This document shows positions 1 to 4,718 of a DNA stretch of 10,515 bases, piece after piece. A program made the translations under genes and the position numbers. Position 1 is the stretch's first letter, and every line of letters begins with the position of its first letter. Source of the DNA: Myxococcales bacterium (lineage in GTDB: Bacteria; Myxococcota_A; Polyangia; Polyangiales; Polyangiaceae). The stretch is taken from assembly GCA_013298325.1 (NCBI GenBank), contig JAAFHJ010000115.1:1-10515 (forward strand), given 5' to 3'. Below the pieces are notes generated by a model, which was not told where the DNA came from, made no database searches, and saw only the letters and a list, made by a program, of their open reading frames with translations.

Positions 1-302
1 AGGACCGCGTAACGATCGCCGATCTCCCGGAGGATCCGCACGCGAGCCCCTTCGACGAAGACGCCGACGGGGACGGCGAGCCTGTGCCTGCGTGGGAACC
101 GTCAACGACGCAAGCGGTACCGGCCGATTTGTCTCAGTTTGTTCCGCTCCGTGAGCACCGTGAGCGCTCCGAACGCGCCTACCTGCTCGAAACGCTTCGC
201 GCGGCAAACTGGAACATTTCACGCGCTTCCGTCGTACTTGGTGTGGAGCGAACAAATCTCCATAAGAAGATTCGTTCCCACGGCATCAAACGCGGCGAGT
301 AG
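1..302 (+). CDS. Sigma-54-dependent activator (NtrC family), C-terminal end only
   Basis: The reading frame is open from the window edge to the TAG at 300-302, so the gene begins upstream. The first residues, RVTIADLPE, resemble the end of the AAA+ domain of NtrC-type enhancer-binding proteins, where a GxxIxxxDLP segment closes the ATPase module. An acidic linker follows, then a Fis-type helix-turn-helix of about 45 residues (from ERAYLLETL through NISRASVVLGVERTNLHKKI). That helix-turn-helix binds upstream enhancer sites, while the missing AAA+ part would remodel RNA polymerase-sigma54. The receiver or sensor domain is not visible, so the signal cannot be named. The GTG at 84 is in frame but lies inside the interdomain linker and is not the true start. 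The gene converges with the lipoprotein gene, six bases apart, with no obvious terminator between them. Confidence 0.88.
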   Translation, partial: DRVTIADLPEDPHASPFDEDADGDGEPVPAWEPSTTQAVPADLSQFVPLREHRERSERAYLLETLRAANWNISRASVVLGVERTNLHKKIRSHGIKRGE

Positions 303-308
303 CCCGGT

Positions 309-662
309 TCATTCGGGAAGCTTCTTTAGCGCAAACGTCAAAACGACCGGTGCAGGTGCCGCGGGTTGCCCTTCGGGCGCTTTCGCGTCGATCACCCGGT
401 CGTCGGGGAAATGCCCTTCCGCCTGCACGGTCACATGGTGAACGCCGGCGGGGACGGCAAGGCCACGCGCCTTCACGACTTCGAGGGGGCCGACAAGGAT
501 ATCGTCGACGAATACCAGGGCATTTTCGGGGGTTCCGGCGAAACGAAGAGACACCAGGCGCGGTGCTGGCGCCGCCGGCGGACGGCAAGCAGCGGTCGTC
601 CCAAGAGAGATGAGCGCGATCGCGAGCGGGACGAAATGGTTCCAAGCGGTGGGGCGAAGCAT
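309..662 (-). CDS. Small PEGA-like lipoprotein
   Basis: This encodes 117 residues starting with ATG at 662. The N-terminus has a short charged region, a hydrophobic core (about residues 10-22) and a lipobox-like TTAAC with Cys26, followed by an Ala/Pro-rich spacer. This suggests signal peptidase II processing and membrane anchoring, although Thr at -3 is not the best lipobox residue. Residues 45-86 (ENALVFVDD, then GxP and PAGVHHVTVQAEGH) match the pattern of a PEGA domain, a small beta-sandwich with an Asp-containing turn and a PxGxHxVxVxxxGY/H segment. PEGA domains are common on surface proteins of Myxococcota; their partner is generally unknown. The gene is divergent from dut, with 49 bases between the two starts. 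I cannot assign a specific role. Confidence 0.72.
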   Translation of the reverse strand: MLRPTAWNHFVPLAIALISLGTTAACRPPAAPAPRLVSLRFAGTPENALVFVDDILVGPLEVVKARGLAVPAGVHHVTVQAEGHFPDDRVIDAKAPEGQPAAPAPVVLTFALKKLPE

Positions 663-711
663 CGGCCGCGACCGATACTCGGGAACAGCGCCGCGTGCTA
701 CCGGGACCGCT

Positions 712-1203
712 ATGTCGGCAGACCCTACGCGACCCAGCGCCCTCGATGCACGTCATGTGCTTGAAATTCCAATCGTTGTCCTTCCCCATGGCCTTGGCCT
801 CCCCCTCCCTGCTGCGGCTACTGTCGCTTCGGCCGGGCTCGACTTGCGGGCTGCATTGGAGGCGCCGGTCACGTTGGTGCCTAGGGGACGCGCGCTCATT
901 CCGACGGGGATTTCGATCGCGATTCCAGACGGTTACGAGGGGCAGGTGCGGCCGCGCTCCGGGCTCGCCGTAAAGCACGGGGTGACGGTCTTGAACGCGC
1001 CGGGCACGATCGATGCCGATTTTCGCGGGGAAGTTCGAGTTCTTTTGGTGAATCACGGCGACGAACCGTTCACCGTCGAGCGCGGCGAGCGAATTGCACA
1101 GCTCGTAATTTCTCGATTTTACAAGATTTCATGGTCCGTTGCGACCGACTTGGACCGCACGGAGCGGGGGGCCGGCGGGTACGGCTCAACCGGCAGGCAG
1201 TGA
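712..1203 (+). CDS. dut: Deoxyuridine 5'-triphosphate nucleotidohydrolase (dUTPase)
   Basis: dUTPase hydrolyses dUTP to dUMP and pyrophosphate with Mg2+. This keeps uracil out of DNA and supplies dUMP for thymidylate synthesis; it acts as a cytoplasmic homotrimer. All five family motifs are present in 163 residues: SAGLDLRA (40-47), PRSGLA (81-86), GTIDADFRGEV (98-108, catalytic Asp101), RGERIAQLV (124-132) and the glycine-rich RGAGGYGSTG (152-161) that closes over the phosphates. Phe104 stands where many homologues have the Tyr that stacks on the sugar, a conservative change. I chose ATG 712 because it gives a normal family length. An in-frame ATG at 610 would add 34 unlikely residues and overlap the divergent lipoprotein gene. 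The N-terminal leader of about 38 residues before motif 1 is somewhat longer than in E. coli. The Shine-Dalgarno is weak. Confidence 0.95.
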   Translation: MSADPTRPSALDARHVLEIPIVVLPHGLGLPLPAAATVASAGLDLRAALEAPVTLVPRGRALIPTGISIAIPDGYEGQVRPRSGLAVKHGVTVLNAPGTIDADFRGEVRVLLVNHGDEPFTVERGERIAQLVISRFYKISWSVATDLDRTERGAGGYGSTGRQ

Positions 1204-1214
1204 GCGGTAACTGC

Positions 1215-1244
1215 TTGACGAGTACATGTTTTCTGGCGTAAGGC
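1215..1244 (+). promoter_or_regulatory. Candidate sigma70-type promoter for the small basic protein gene
   Basis: TTGACG (1215-1220) is followed, after an 18-base spacer, by TAAGGC (1239-1244). The -35 box fits the consensus well and the -10 box poorly. The element begins 12 bases after the dut stop codon and about 60 bases before the start of the next gene. It closely resembles the candidate promoter in front of the tRNA-Gly gene in this window (TTGACG, 17 bases, TAAGAG), which supports it somewhat. No expression evidence is available. Confidence 0.4.
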
Positions 1245-1274
1245 CCCAGTTCCCACACGGAAGGATTTTTCAGT

Positions 1275-1415
1275 ATGTCGAACCGCGCCCTCTGGAGCAT
1301 GAAGAAGAAGCACGAATGGCTCGCGACCCCGCGTAAGGCGAAGCGCATCAAGCGCGCCGCCCGCGTCCGCTGCGGCCTCCAGGACGCGATGGACCGCAAG
1401 GCCGCCAAGGCCTGA
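1275..1415 (+). CDS. Small, highly basic 46-residue protein of unknown function
   Basis: The ORF runs from ATG 1275 to TGA 1413-1415. An AAGGA Shine-Dalgarno (1261-1265 region) lies about ten bases before the ATG. The product has 15 Lys/Arg against 3 Asp/Glu, two Trp (7 and 15), one Cys (33) and a dense basic core (RKAKRIKRAARVR, 20-32). That suggests a nucleic-acid-binding or ribosome-associated protein, which is inference only. There is no signal peptide or membrane segment. A candidate promoter lies just upstream and a strong terminator 57 bases downstream, so it looks like a self-contained transcription unit. It uses GC-rich third positions like its neighbours. I do not recognise the family. 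It is not one of the ribosomal proteins bL34, bL36 or bL32 as far as I can judge by eye. Confidence 0.72.
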   Translation: MSNRALWSMKKKHEWLATPRKAKRIKRAARVRCGLQDAMDRKAAKA

Positions 1416-1471
1416 GACCATTTCGGAGGTTGCCCCGGCGTCGAGTCGGCCTCCTCCGAAGACCACGAAGA

Positions 1472-1496
1472 CCCTGCCCTTTCGGGCGGGGTTTTT
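1472..1496 (+). terminator. Rho-independent terminator after the small basic protein gene
   Basis: An eight-base-pair GC stem (1472-1479 with 1484-1491, one T-G pair) closes a four-base TTTC loop and is followed directly by five T (1492-1496). On the minus strand no T-run follows, so it acts for plus-strand transcripts and would not serve the converging membrane-protein gene. Confidence 0.85.
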
Positions 1497-1571
1497 GCGT
1501 TCTATGCTCGCGGGCCTTGCTGGGCGGAGACAGACGCATTCGTCCGCGAACCGGGGTCGACGCAGCCACGA

Positions 1572-2300
1572 CTAAGCGCGACTTTCGCCGAGACCTGGCC
1601 AACGCCACCGGACAAGCAGATGCCCGACGAGCCCGAGGCCGAAGGCGGCGCTTGGAAGTATCGGCATCCACGGGGCGACAACGCCAGCGGCGACCGCTTG
1701 AAACGCGAGCATTGTCAGTACGGCGACAGCACCCGCGATTGCCGGCGTCCGTGCGTGCCGACTCGTGCCGGCCCACGCAAATAGTACGGAAGCAAGTGCC
1801 ACGGTGAGCACCGTCATCATGAGACTGCCGTGATCGCCGGCGGGCAGAGCGTCGTGACGCGGGGCCCGAGCGAGCTGCCCCTCAGAAGTGACTAGAATTC
1901 CATGTGTTTCGTCGACCCAGTCCCCCGCGCGGTAGACAAACGCAGGCGGCGGAATCGGCTTTGGGTAAAAGGCGCCTTGCGCGGTACCGCGGGCCACAAA
2001 TGTCGCCGTTGCGAGGCCGAACGCGGCGGCGCCGATCGCAGCTGGCCGTCGCGCGGCGGTCGGGCTCACGCCGAGCGCACGGAGCGCATCCTCGTCCCCG
2101 CGGGATCGCACGCGCCGCTGGGTCAGCCAGGAGGCCCCCGCCGCGAGCAGCGGCGCCAACGGAGCGACTCGGCCGAAACGCTCCATCCAGGGAACGCCCC
2201 CTTCGTCGGTGGCGGCCCCCACGGCGAACGCGAGCGCACCGAGGACGAGCGAGGTCACGCCGGCGCGAAACGCGGTCTTGCGCGACCACGGCGTCACCAC
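1572..2300 (-). CDS. Six-helix membrane protein resembling a reduced LptF/LptG permease
   Basis: The product is 242 residues. Predicted membrane segments lie at about 12-30, 44-60, 85-103, 158-177, 184-208 and 211-231, a 3+3 arrangement like LptF/LptG of the lipopolysaccharide export ABC transporter. The segment GDEDALRALGVSPTAARRP (68-86) closely resembles the family's cytoplasmic coupling helix region (DELxALRAxGVSPxRLxxP), which contacts the LptB ATPase. The last hairpin ends PWMPILPSAAFGLG, like the PxLAAWLPNLxF pattern near LptG's end. Only about 54 residues separate helices 3 and 4, where LptF/G carry a periplasmic beta-jellyroll of well over 100 residues. It may therefore be a divergent or minimal family member, or only a topological look-alike. 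GTG 2300 is chosen because GGGGGGAG sits six bases upstream. It lies downstream of the tRNA-Gly gene but behind that gene's terminator. No lptB or lptC is visible nearby. Confidence 0.75.
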   Translation of the reverse strand: MVTPWSRKTAFRAGVTSLVLGALAFAVGAATDEGGVPWMERFGRVAPLAPLLAAGASWLTQRRVRSRGDEDALRALGVSPTAARRPAAIGAAAFGLATATFVARGTAQGAFYPKPIPPPAFVYRAGDWVDETHGILVTSEGQLARAPRHDALPAGDHGSLMMTVLTVALASVLFAWAGTSRHARTPAIAGAVAVLTMLAFQAVAAGVVAPWMPILPSAAFGLGLVGHLLVRWRWPGLGESRA

Positions 2301-2306
2301 AAAGCG

Positions 2307-2314
2307 CTCCCCCC
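2307..2314 (-). promoter_or_regulatory. Shine-Dalgarno fixing the GTG start at 2300
   Basis: On the minus strand GGGGGGAG ends six bases before GTG 2300-2298. A second GTG follows immediately (2297), so the start could be one codon later. Confidence 0.6.
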
Positions 2315-2339
2315 GAAAAGGCTGCGGACAAACGACGAA

Positions 2340-2361
2340 GGCGCCGAGAGAACTCGGCGCC
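2340..2361 (-). terminator. Terminator downstream of tRNA-Gly
   Basis: A perfect nine-base-pair stem, GGCGCCGAG (2340-2348) with CTCGGCGCC (2353-2361), has a four-base loop. It begins 16 bases beyond the 3' end of the tRNA. On the minus strand the tail reads TTCGTCGTTTGTC, a modest T-rich stretch. It separates the tRNA from the membrane-protein gene downstream. Confidence 0.72.
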
Positions 2362-2376
2362 TATACGTGGACTCGG

Positions 2377-2449
2377 AGCGGGGCACGGGATTCGAACCCG
2401 CGACATCAAGCTTGGGAAGCTTGCACTCTACCAACTGAGTTAGCCCCGC
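2377..2449 (-). tRNA. tRNA-Gly, anticodon CCC
   Basis: On the minus strand this folds into a full 73-base cloverleaf. The acceptor stem is GCGGGGC (2449-2443) with GCCCCGC (2384-2378) and discriminator U (2377). The D-arm is ACTC/GAGT with AGTTGGTA in the loop. The anticodon stem is CAAGC/GCTTG with loop TTCCCAA, and the T-arm has loop TTCGAAT. Anticodon CCC (2416-2414) reads the glycine codon GGG. The 3' CCA is not encoded (CCG follows the discriminator), so it must be added by tRNA nucleotidyltransferase. The gene stands alone, with a promoter about 12 bases upstream and a hairpin downstream. Confidence 0.96.
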
Positions 2450-2460
2450 GAGTGGCGTCT

Positions 2461-2489
2461 CTCTTAGCCGGGCGTGCTGGGGCCGTCAA
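2461..2489 (-). promoter_or_regulatory. Candidate sigma70-type promoter of tRNA-Gly
   Basis: On the minus strand TTGACG (2489-2484), a 17-base spacer and TAAGAG (2466-2461) precede the tRNA 5' end by 11 bases. That gives a transcription start near 2454 and a very short leader, as expected for a tRNA gene. Just upstream, positions 2494-2513 are T-rich on this strand (runs of five and eight T), which could act as an UP element. Confidence 0.6.
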
Positions 2490-2540
2490 CGAAAAAGCGG
2501 CAAAAAAAATCCCGGAAAGGGGCGAGGATACGAGCAGTGC

Positions 2541-2560
2541 GCTTTGCCGCAAAGCAAAGC
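2541..2560. repeat. Short inverted repeat
   Basis: GCTTTGC (2541-2547) and GCAAAGC (2554-2560) can pair around a six-base loop. An alternative six-base-pair stem (2541-2546 with 2550-2555) has a three-base loop. There is no clear T-run on either side, so this is not an obvious terminator. Confidence 0.4.
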
Positions 2561-2601
2561 AGTTGCATCGGTTTCGCCACTTCCGGGCACCGGACGCGCC
2601 G

Positions 2602-2620
2602 ACCGTGAGAGGCTCACGGT
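2602..2620. repeat. Perfect 8-bp inverted repeat
   Basis: ACCGTGAG (2602-2609) and CTCACGGT (2613-2620) flank a three-base centre. On the minus strand it starts nine bases after the stop codon of the 17-codon mini-ORF. It could be an RNA hairpin or an operator. No T-run follows. Confidence 0.5.
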
Positions 2621-2629
2621 TCGCTCGGG

Positions 2630-2683
2630 TCAGGCGTCCCGCACCTGCAGAAGCATGGTGAGGGGGGCTTGGTTCCTGGGCAT
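2630..2683 (-). CDS. Possible 17-residue leader peptide or mini-ORF
   Basis: On the minus strand ATG (2683-2681) opens a frame of 17 codons ending in TGA (2632-2630), giving MPRNQAPLTMLLQVRDA. It is included only because GGAGGAGGT (2700-2692) sits eight bases upstream of the ATG, the strongest Shine-Dalgarno-like match I noticed in the window. A perfect hairpin follows nine bases after the stop. The peptide has no run of one amino acid, so a classical amino-acid attenuator is not indicated. The next feature downstream on this strand is tRNA-Gly, which has its own promoter. It may be chance. Confidence 0.25.
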   Translation of the reverse strand: MPRNQAPLTMLLQVRDA

Positions 2684-2691
2684 CGTTCGGT

Positions 2692-2700
2692 ACCTCCTCC
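2692..2700 (-). promoter_or_regulatory. Strong Shine-Dalgarno GGAGGAGGT
   Basis: On the minus strand this motif is almost fully complementary to the 16S rRNA 3' end and sits eight bases before ATG 2683. It is the reason for noting the mini-ORF. Confidence 0.35.
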
Positions 2701-2836
2701 GGCGGTGGCCGGCACCCGGTGGGTTCGTCCGTAGCAGAGAGCGTGGTCGCTGTTTCCCACCGCCGGCGGCGATTTCTCACAGTCGATCAGCGGCTTCCCC
2801 GCGTGTTGGCGAACGGAGCGGATGTTTCGGTGACGG

Positions 2837-2852
2837 GACCGGAAAACCGGTC
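2837..2852. repeat. GACCGG-AAAA-CCGGTC hairpin
   Basis: This is a perfect six-base-pair stem with an AAAA loop. On the plus strand GCTG and four T follow (2857-2860). It could be a weak terminator or a leader structure upstream of the SprT-like gene; the evidence is structural only. Confidence 0.35.
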
Positions 2853-2998
2853 GCTGTTTTGCGGCGTCCCCCTACGTGCTCGTGGGGCGAGAAGTCGGGC
2901 CCGAGGGCCGAAGCGCGGCGTTCTTGGAGACGGTAGCGCGTCTTTCCAGGTTCGGCGAACGGCCCGCCGTCGAATTCGTTCCCGCTCAAAAAGCGCCG

Positions 2999-4117
2999 AT
3001 GGCCCGATCCGCGCGCCTTGACCCCCTCGGATTGACGTGGTCCGAGAGGCCCGTGCCGACGCCGATCGAAGCCGCCCTCGAAGCCGCGCTCCTTCGGGAA
3101 CTCCACGCCGAGTGGGGTCTCGAGAACTACAAAAGCTTTAAAAAGCGGATGCTTCCGCCGCAGATCGTGTTGATAGACCATGCGTCCTTCCTCGGACGGT
3201 GGATCCGTACGACGCGGGTACTGGAGATCGCACGGAAGCTCGTTCGCGACCGCTCGTGGGGGATCGTGAAGGAGGTTCTCCGGCACGAAATGGCTCACCA
3301 GTTCGTTGACGAAGTTCTTGGAATTCATGACGAAACTGCCCACGGTCCCACCTTTCGACGGGTCTGCGCCGAGCTCGGTGTTGACGACGCAGCCCGCGGC
3401 ATGCCCGAAGCGGTTGACCAGGAAGAGGAGCGAATTACCGAGAAAATTCGAAAACTTCTAGCGTTGGCGGAGAGCCCAGAGCCGAACGAAGCGGCGGCGG
3501 CCCTCGCAGCGGCCCAGCGGCTGATGGCGAAGTACAACATCGACCTCGACGCGCGGCGTGCGGAGAAAGGGTACACAGTACGCTTTCTGGGGGAAGCGAC
3601 CGGCCGGGTACGGGAGCCGGCGAGAATTCTCGCAGGGATTTTGGCCCAGCACTTCTTCGTCGAGGCGATCTGGATCTCCGTCTACCGGCCGGACGCCGGC
3701 AAACGCGGGACATTGCTTGAAATTTCGGGTACGGCGGCCAATGTTTCGCTTGCCGAATATGTGCACGGTTACGTCCTGCACGCCGGAGAACGTCTCTGGC
3801 TGGCCCACAAGCGCGTCTTCGGAATTCGCGGCGATCGCGACCGAATCGGTTTCCTTTCGGGCGTCATGAGCGGTTTCGCGGAAAAGCTCCGGAGCGAGGC
3901 GAGGTCTCAGCGCGGTGAGGGGCTTGTCCACGTGAAAGATGCCGGACTTGATGCCTATTTTCGGCGGCGCCATCCGCAGGTTCGAAGCGTCCGCTACGGC
4001 GGCGAAGCTCGCGGCTCCAGCTTTCTCAACGGGCGCGAGGAGGGGAGAAAGCTTCAGGTAGCACCGGCCCTGAGCAAAGGGGCAACCGGTCCGAAGTTGC
4101 TCCCGGGGCGGCGGTGA
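2999..4117 (+). CDS. SprT-like zinc metalloprotease domain fused to DUF2786
   Basis: With ATG 2999 the product is 372 residues. Residues 15-125 form an SprT-like domain: HEMAH (96-100) supplies two zinc ligands and the catalytic Glu97, and His115 in AHGPTF is the likely third ligand. Residues 145-181 (ITEKIRKLLALAES, then EAAAALAAAQRLMAKYNID) are a textbook DUF2786. The remaining 190 residues resemble the C-terminal part of DUF2786 proteins and end with a Gly/Arg-rich GGEARGSSFLNGREEGRKLQ. SprT/Spartan proteins cleave proteins crosslinked to DNA in eukaryotes; the bacterial fusion's substrate is not established to my knowledge. The start is uncertain: in-frame GTG 2876 would add 41 residues, and neither start has a good Shine-Dalgarno. 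An alkyltransferase gene follows after three bases, so the two are probably co-transcribed and a repair role is plausible (inference). Confidence 0.85.
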   Translation: MARSARLDPLGLTWSERPVPTPIEAALEAALLRELHAEWGLENYKSFKKRMLPPQIVLIDHASFLGRWIRTTRVLEIARKLVRDRSWGIVKEVLRHEMAHQFVDEVLGIHDETAHGPTFRRVCAELGVDDAARGMPEAVDQEEERITEKIRKLLALAESPEPNEAAAALAAAQRLMAKYNIDLDARRAEKGYTVRFLGEATGRVREPARILAGILAQHFFVEAIWISVYRPDAGKRGTLLEISGTAANVSLAEYVHGYVLHAGERLWLAHKRVFGIRGDRDRIGFLSGVMSGFAEKLRSEARSQRGEGLVHVKDAGLDAYFRRRHPQVRSVRYGGEARGSSFLNGREEGRKLQVAPALSKGATGPKLLPGRR

Positions 4118-4120
4118 ATT

Positions 4121-4600
4121 ATGCCTGTGTATCATGCACCTACCGTCCTCGGAAACTTCGGAATTTCCTGGAGTTCGGATCGCCTTCTCGCGACGTTTCT
4201 CCCTGGCGATGCTCGGATGATTGCGGAAACGCCGCGCGCCGATGCGCCCCCCTGGGTGCTTCGTCTTGGTGACCATGTTGCGCGCCACCTAGCGGGAAAT
4301 CTTCAGGACTTTTCAGTCCTTGCGCTGCCGTTCGCGGAGCTTTCACCCTTTCGCCGGCGCGTTCTTCAAGCGCTCCAAGCAATTCCGGCCGGACAGACCT
4401 CTACCTATGGGGAAGTCGCCGCTTTCTTAGGAAGTCCCGGTGCTTCCCGTGCCGTTGGGCAGGCCGTCGCACGCAATCCCTACCCGCTCGTCGTCCCGTG
4501 TCATCGCGTCCTCGCCGCAGGGGGACGAGTTGGCGGCTTCTCGGCACCGGGCGGGATTTCAACAAAATTAGTACTTTTGGCCATCGAGAAGGCCTGCTGA
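4121..4600 (+). CDS. ogt: Methylated-DNA--protein-cysteine S-methyltransferase
   Basis: This is a suicide enzyme that moves the alkyl group from O6-alkylguanine (and O4-alkylthymine) in DNA to its own cysteine. The C-terminal domain is complete in the 159 residues. It has PxGxxxTYGEVA (90-100) with the Tyr that helps flip the base, SRAVGQAVARNP (109-120) carrying the arginine finger Arg110 and Asn119, and the active-site PCHRV with Cys127, followed by GRVGGF. The N-terminal part (1-70) is short and degenerate, as in Ogt-type proteins. There is no Ada-type metal-binding N-domain or AraC domain, so it should be a constitutive repair enzyme rather than the adaptive-response regulator. It starts three bases after the SprT-like gene's stop, with a GGGGCGGCGG stretch as ribosome site, suggesting translational coupling. 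Ogt rather than another MGMT name is a best guess. Confidence 0.93.
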   Translation: MPVYHAPTVLGNFGISWSSDRLLATFLPGDARMIAETPRADAPPWVLRLGDHVARHLAGNLQDFSVLALPFAELSPFRRRVLQALQAIPAGQTSTYGEVAAFLGSPGASRAVGQAVARNPYPLVVPCHRVLAAGGRVGGFSAPGGISTKLVLLAIEKAC

Positions 4601-4718
4601 CTGTCGCGCACAGACCGCAAAGCGAATCGAGGATCCAGGCGAGCTTCCATTGGCGTCTCATCCTCCGGTTGCGCAATTTGCCGCTTGCTGGGAAGCGCGA
4701 GCGGCGTAACCTGAACGA

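Larger units (their letters stand above)
2450..2998. other. Intergenic region without a convincing protein gene
   Basis: This 549-base stretch lies between tRNA-Gly and the SprT-like gene. The tRNA promoter occupies 2461-2489. The rest holds three short inverted repeats (2541-2560, 2602-2620, 2837-2852), the palindrome CCGCCGGCGG (2760-2769) and a strong minus-strand Shine-Dalgarno with a 17-codon mini-ORF (2630-2700). Longer open frames exist on both strands, but they overlap the tRNA or one another, are rich in Arg, Ser and Pro, and show no recognisable domain. The right end (from 2876) could belong to the SprT-like gene if it starts at GTG 2876. It may contain a small RNA or leader, but I cannot show one. 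Confidence 0.6.

Noticed and set aside
84..302. A separate 72-residue Fis-like protein starting at GTG 84
   Set aside because: The frame is open to the window edge, and the upstream residues match the end of an AAA+ domain, so this is the tail of a longer regulator.
286..1056. A 256-codon minus-strand frame
   Set aside because: It covers the lipoprotein gene in another frame and the whole front of dut antisense; it is Arg-rich with no domain.
2406..2780. A 124-codon minus-strand frame
   Set aside because: It runs through the tRNA-Gly promoter and gene and has an Arg/Pro/Ser-rich composition; it is treated as non-coding.
2450..2998. A known structured RNA (SRP RNA, 6S, tmRNA or RNase P RNA)
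   Set aside because: None of the conserved core sequences of these RNAs is visible on either strand.
2777..3343. A 188-codon minus-strand frame
   Set aside because: It is antisense to the conserved SprT-like domain, so it is a shadow of that gene.
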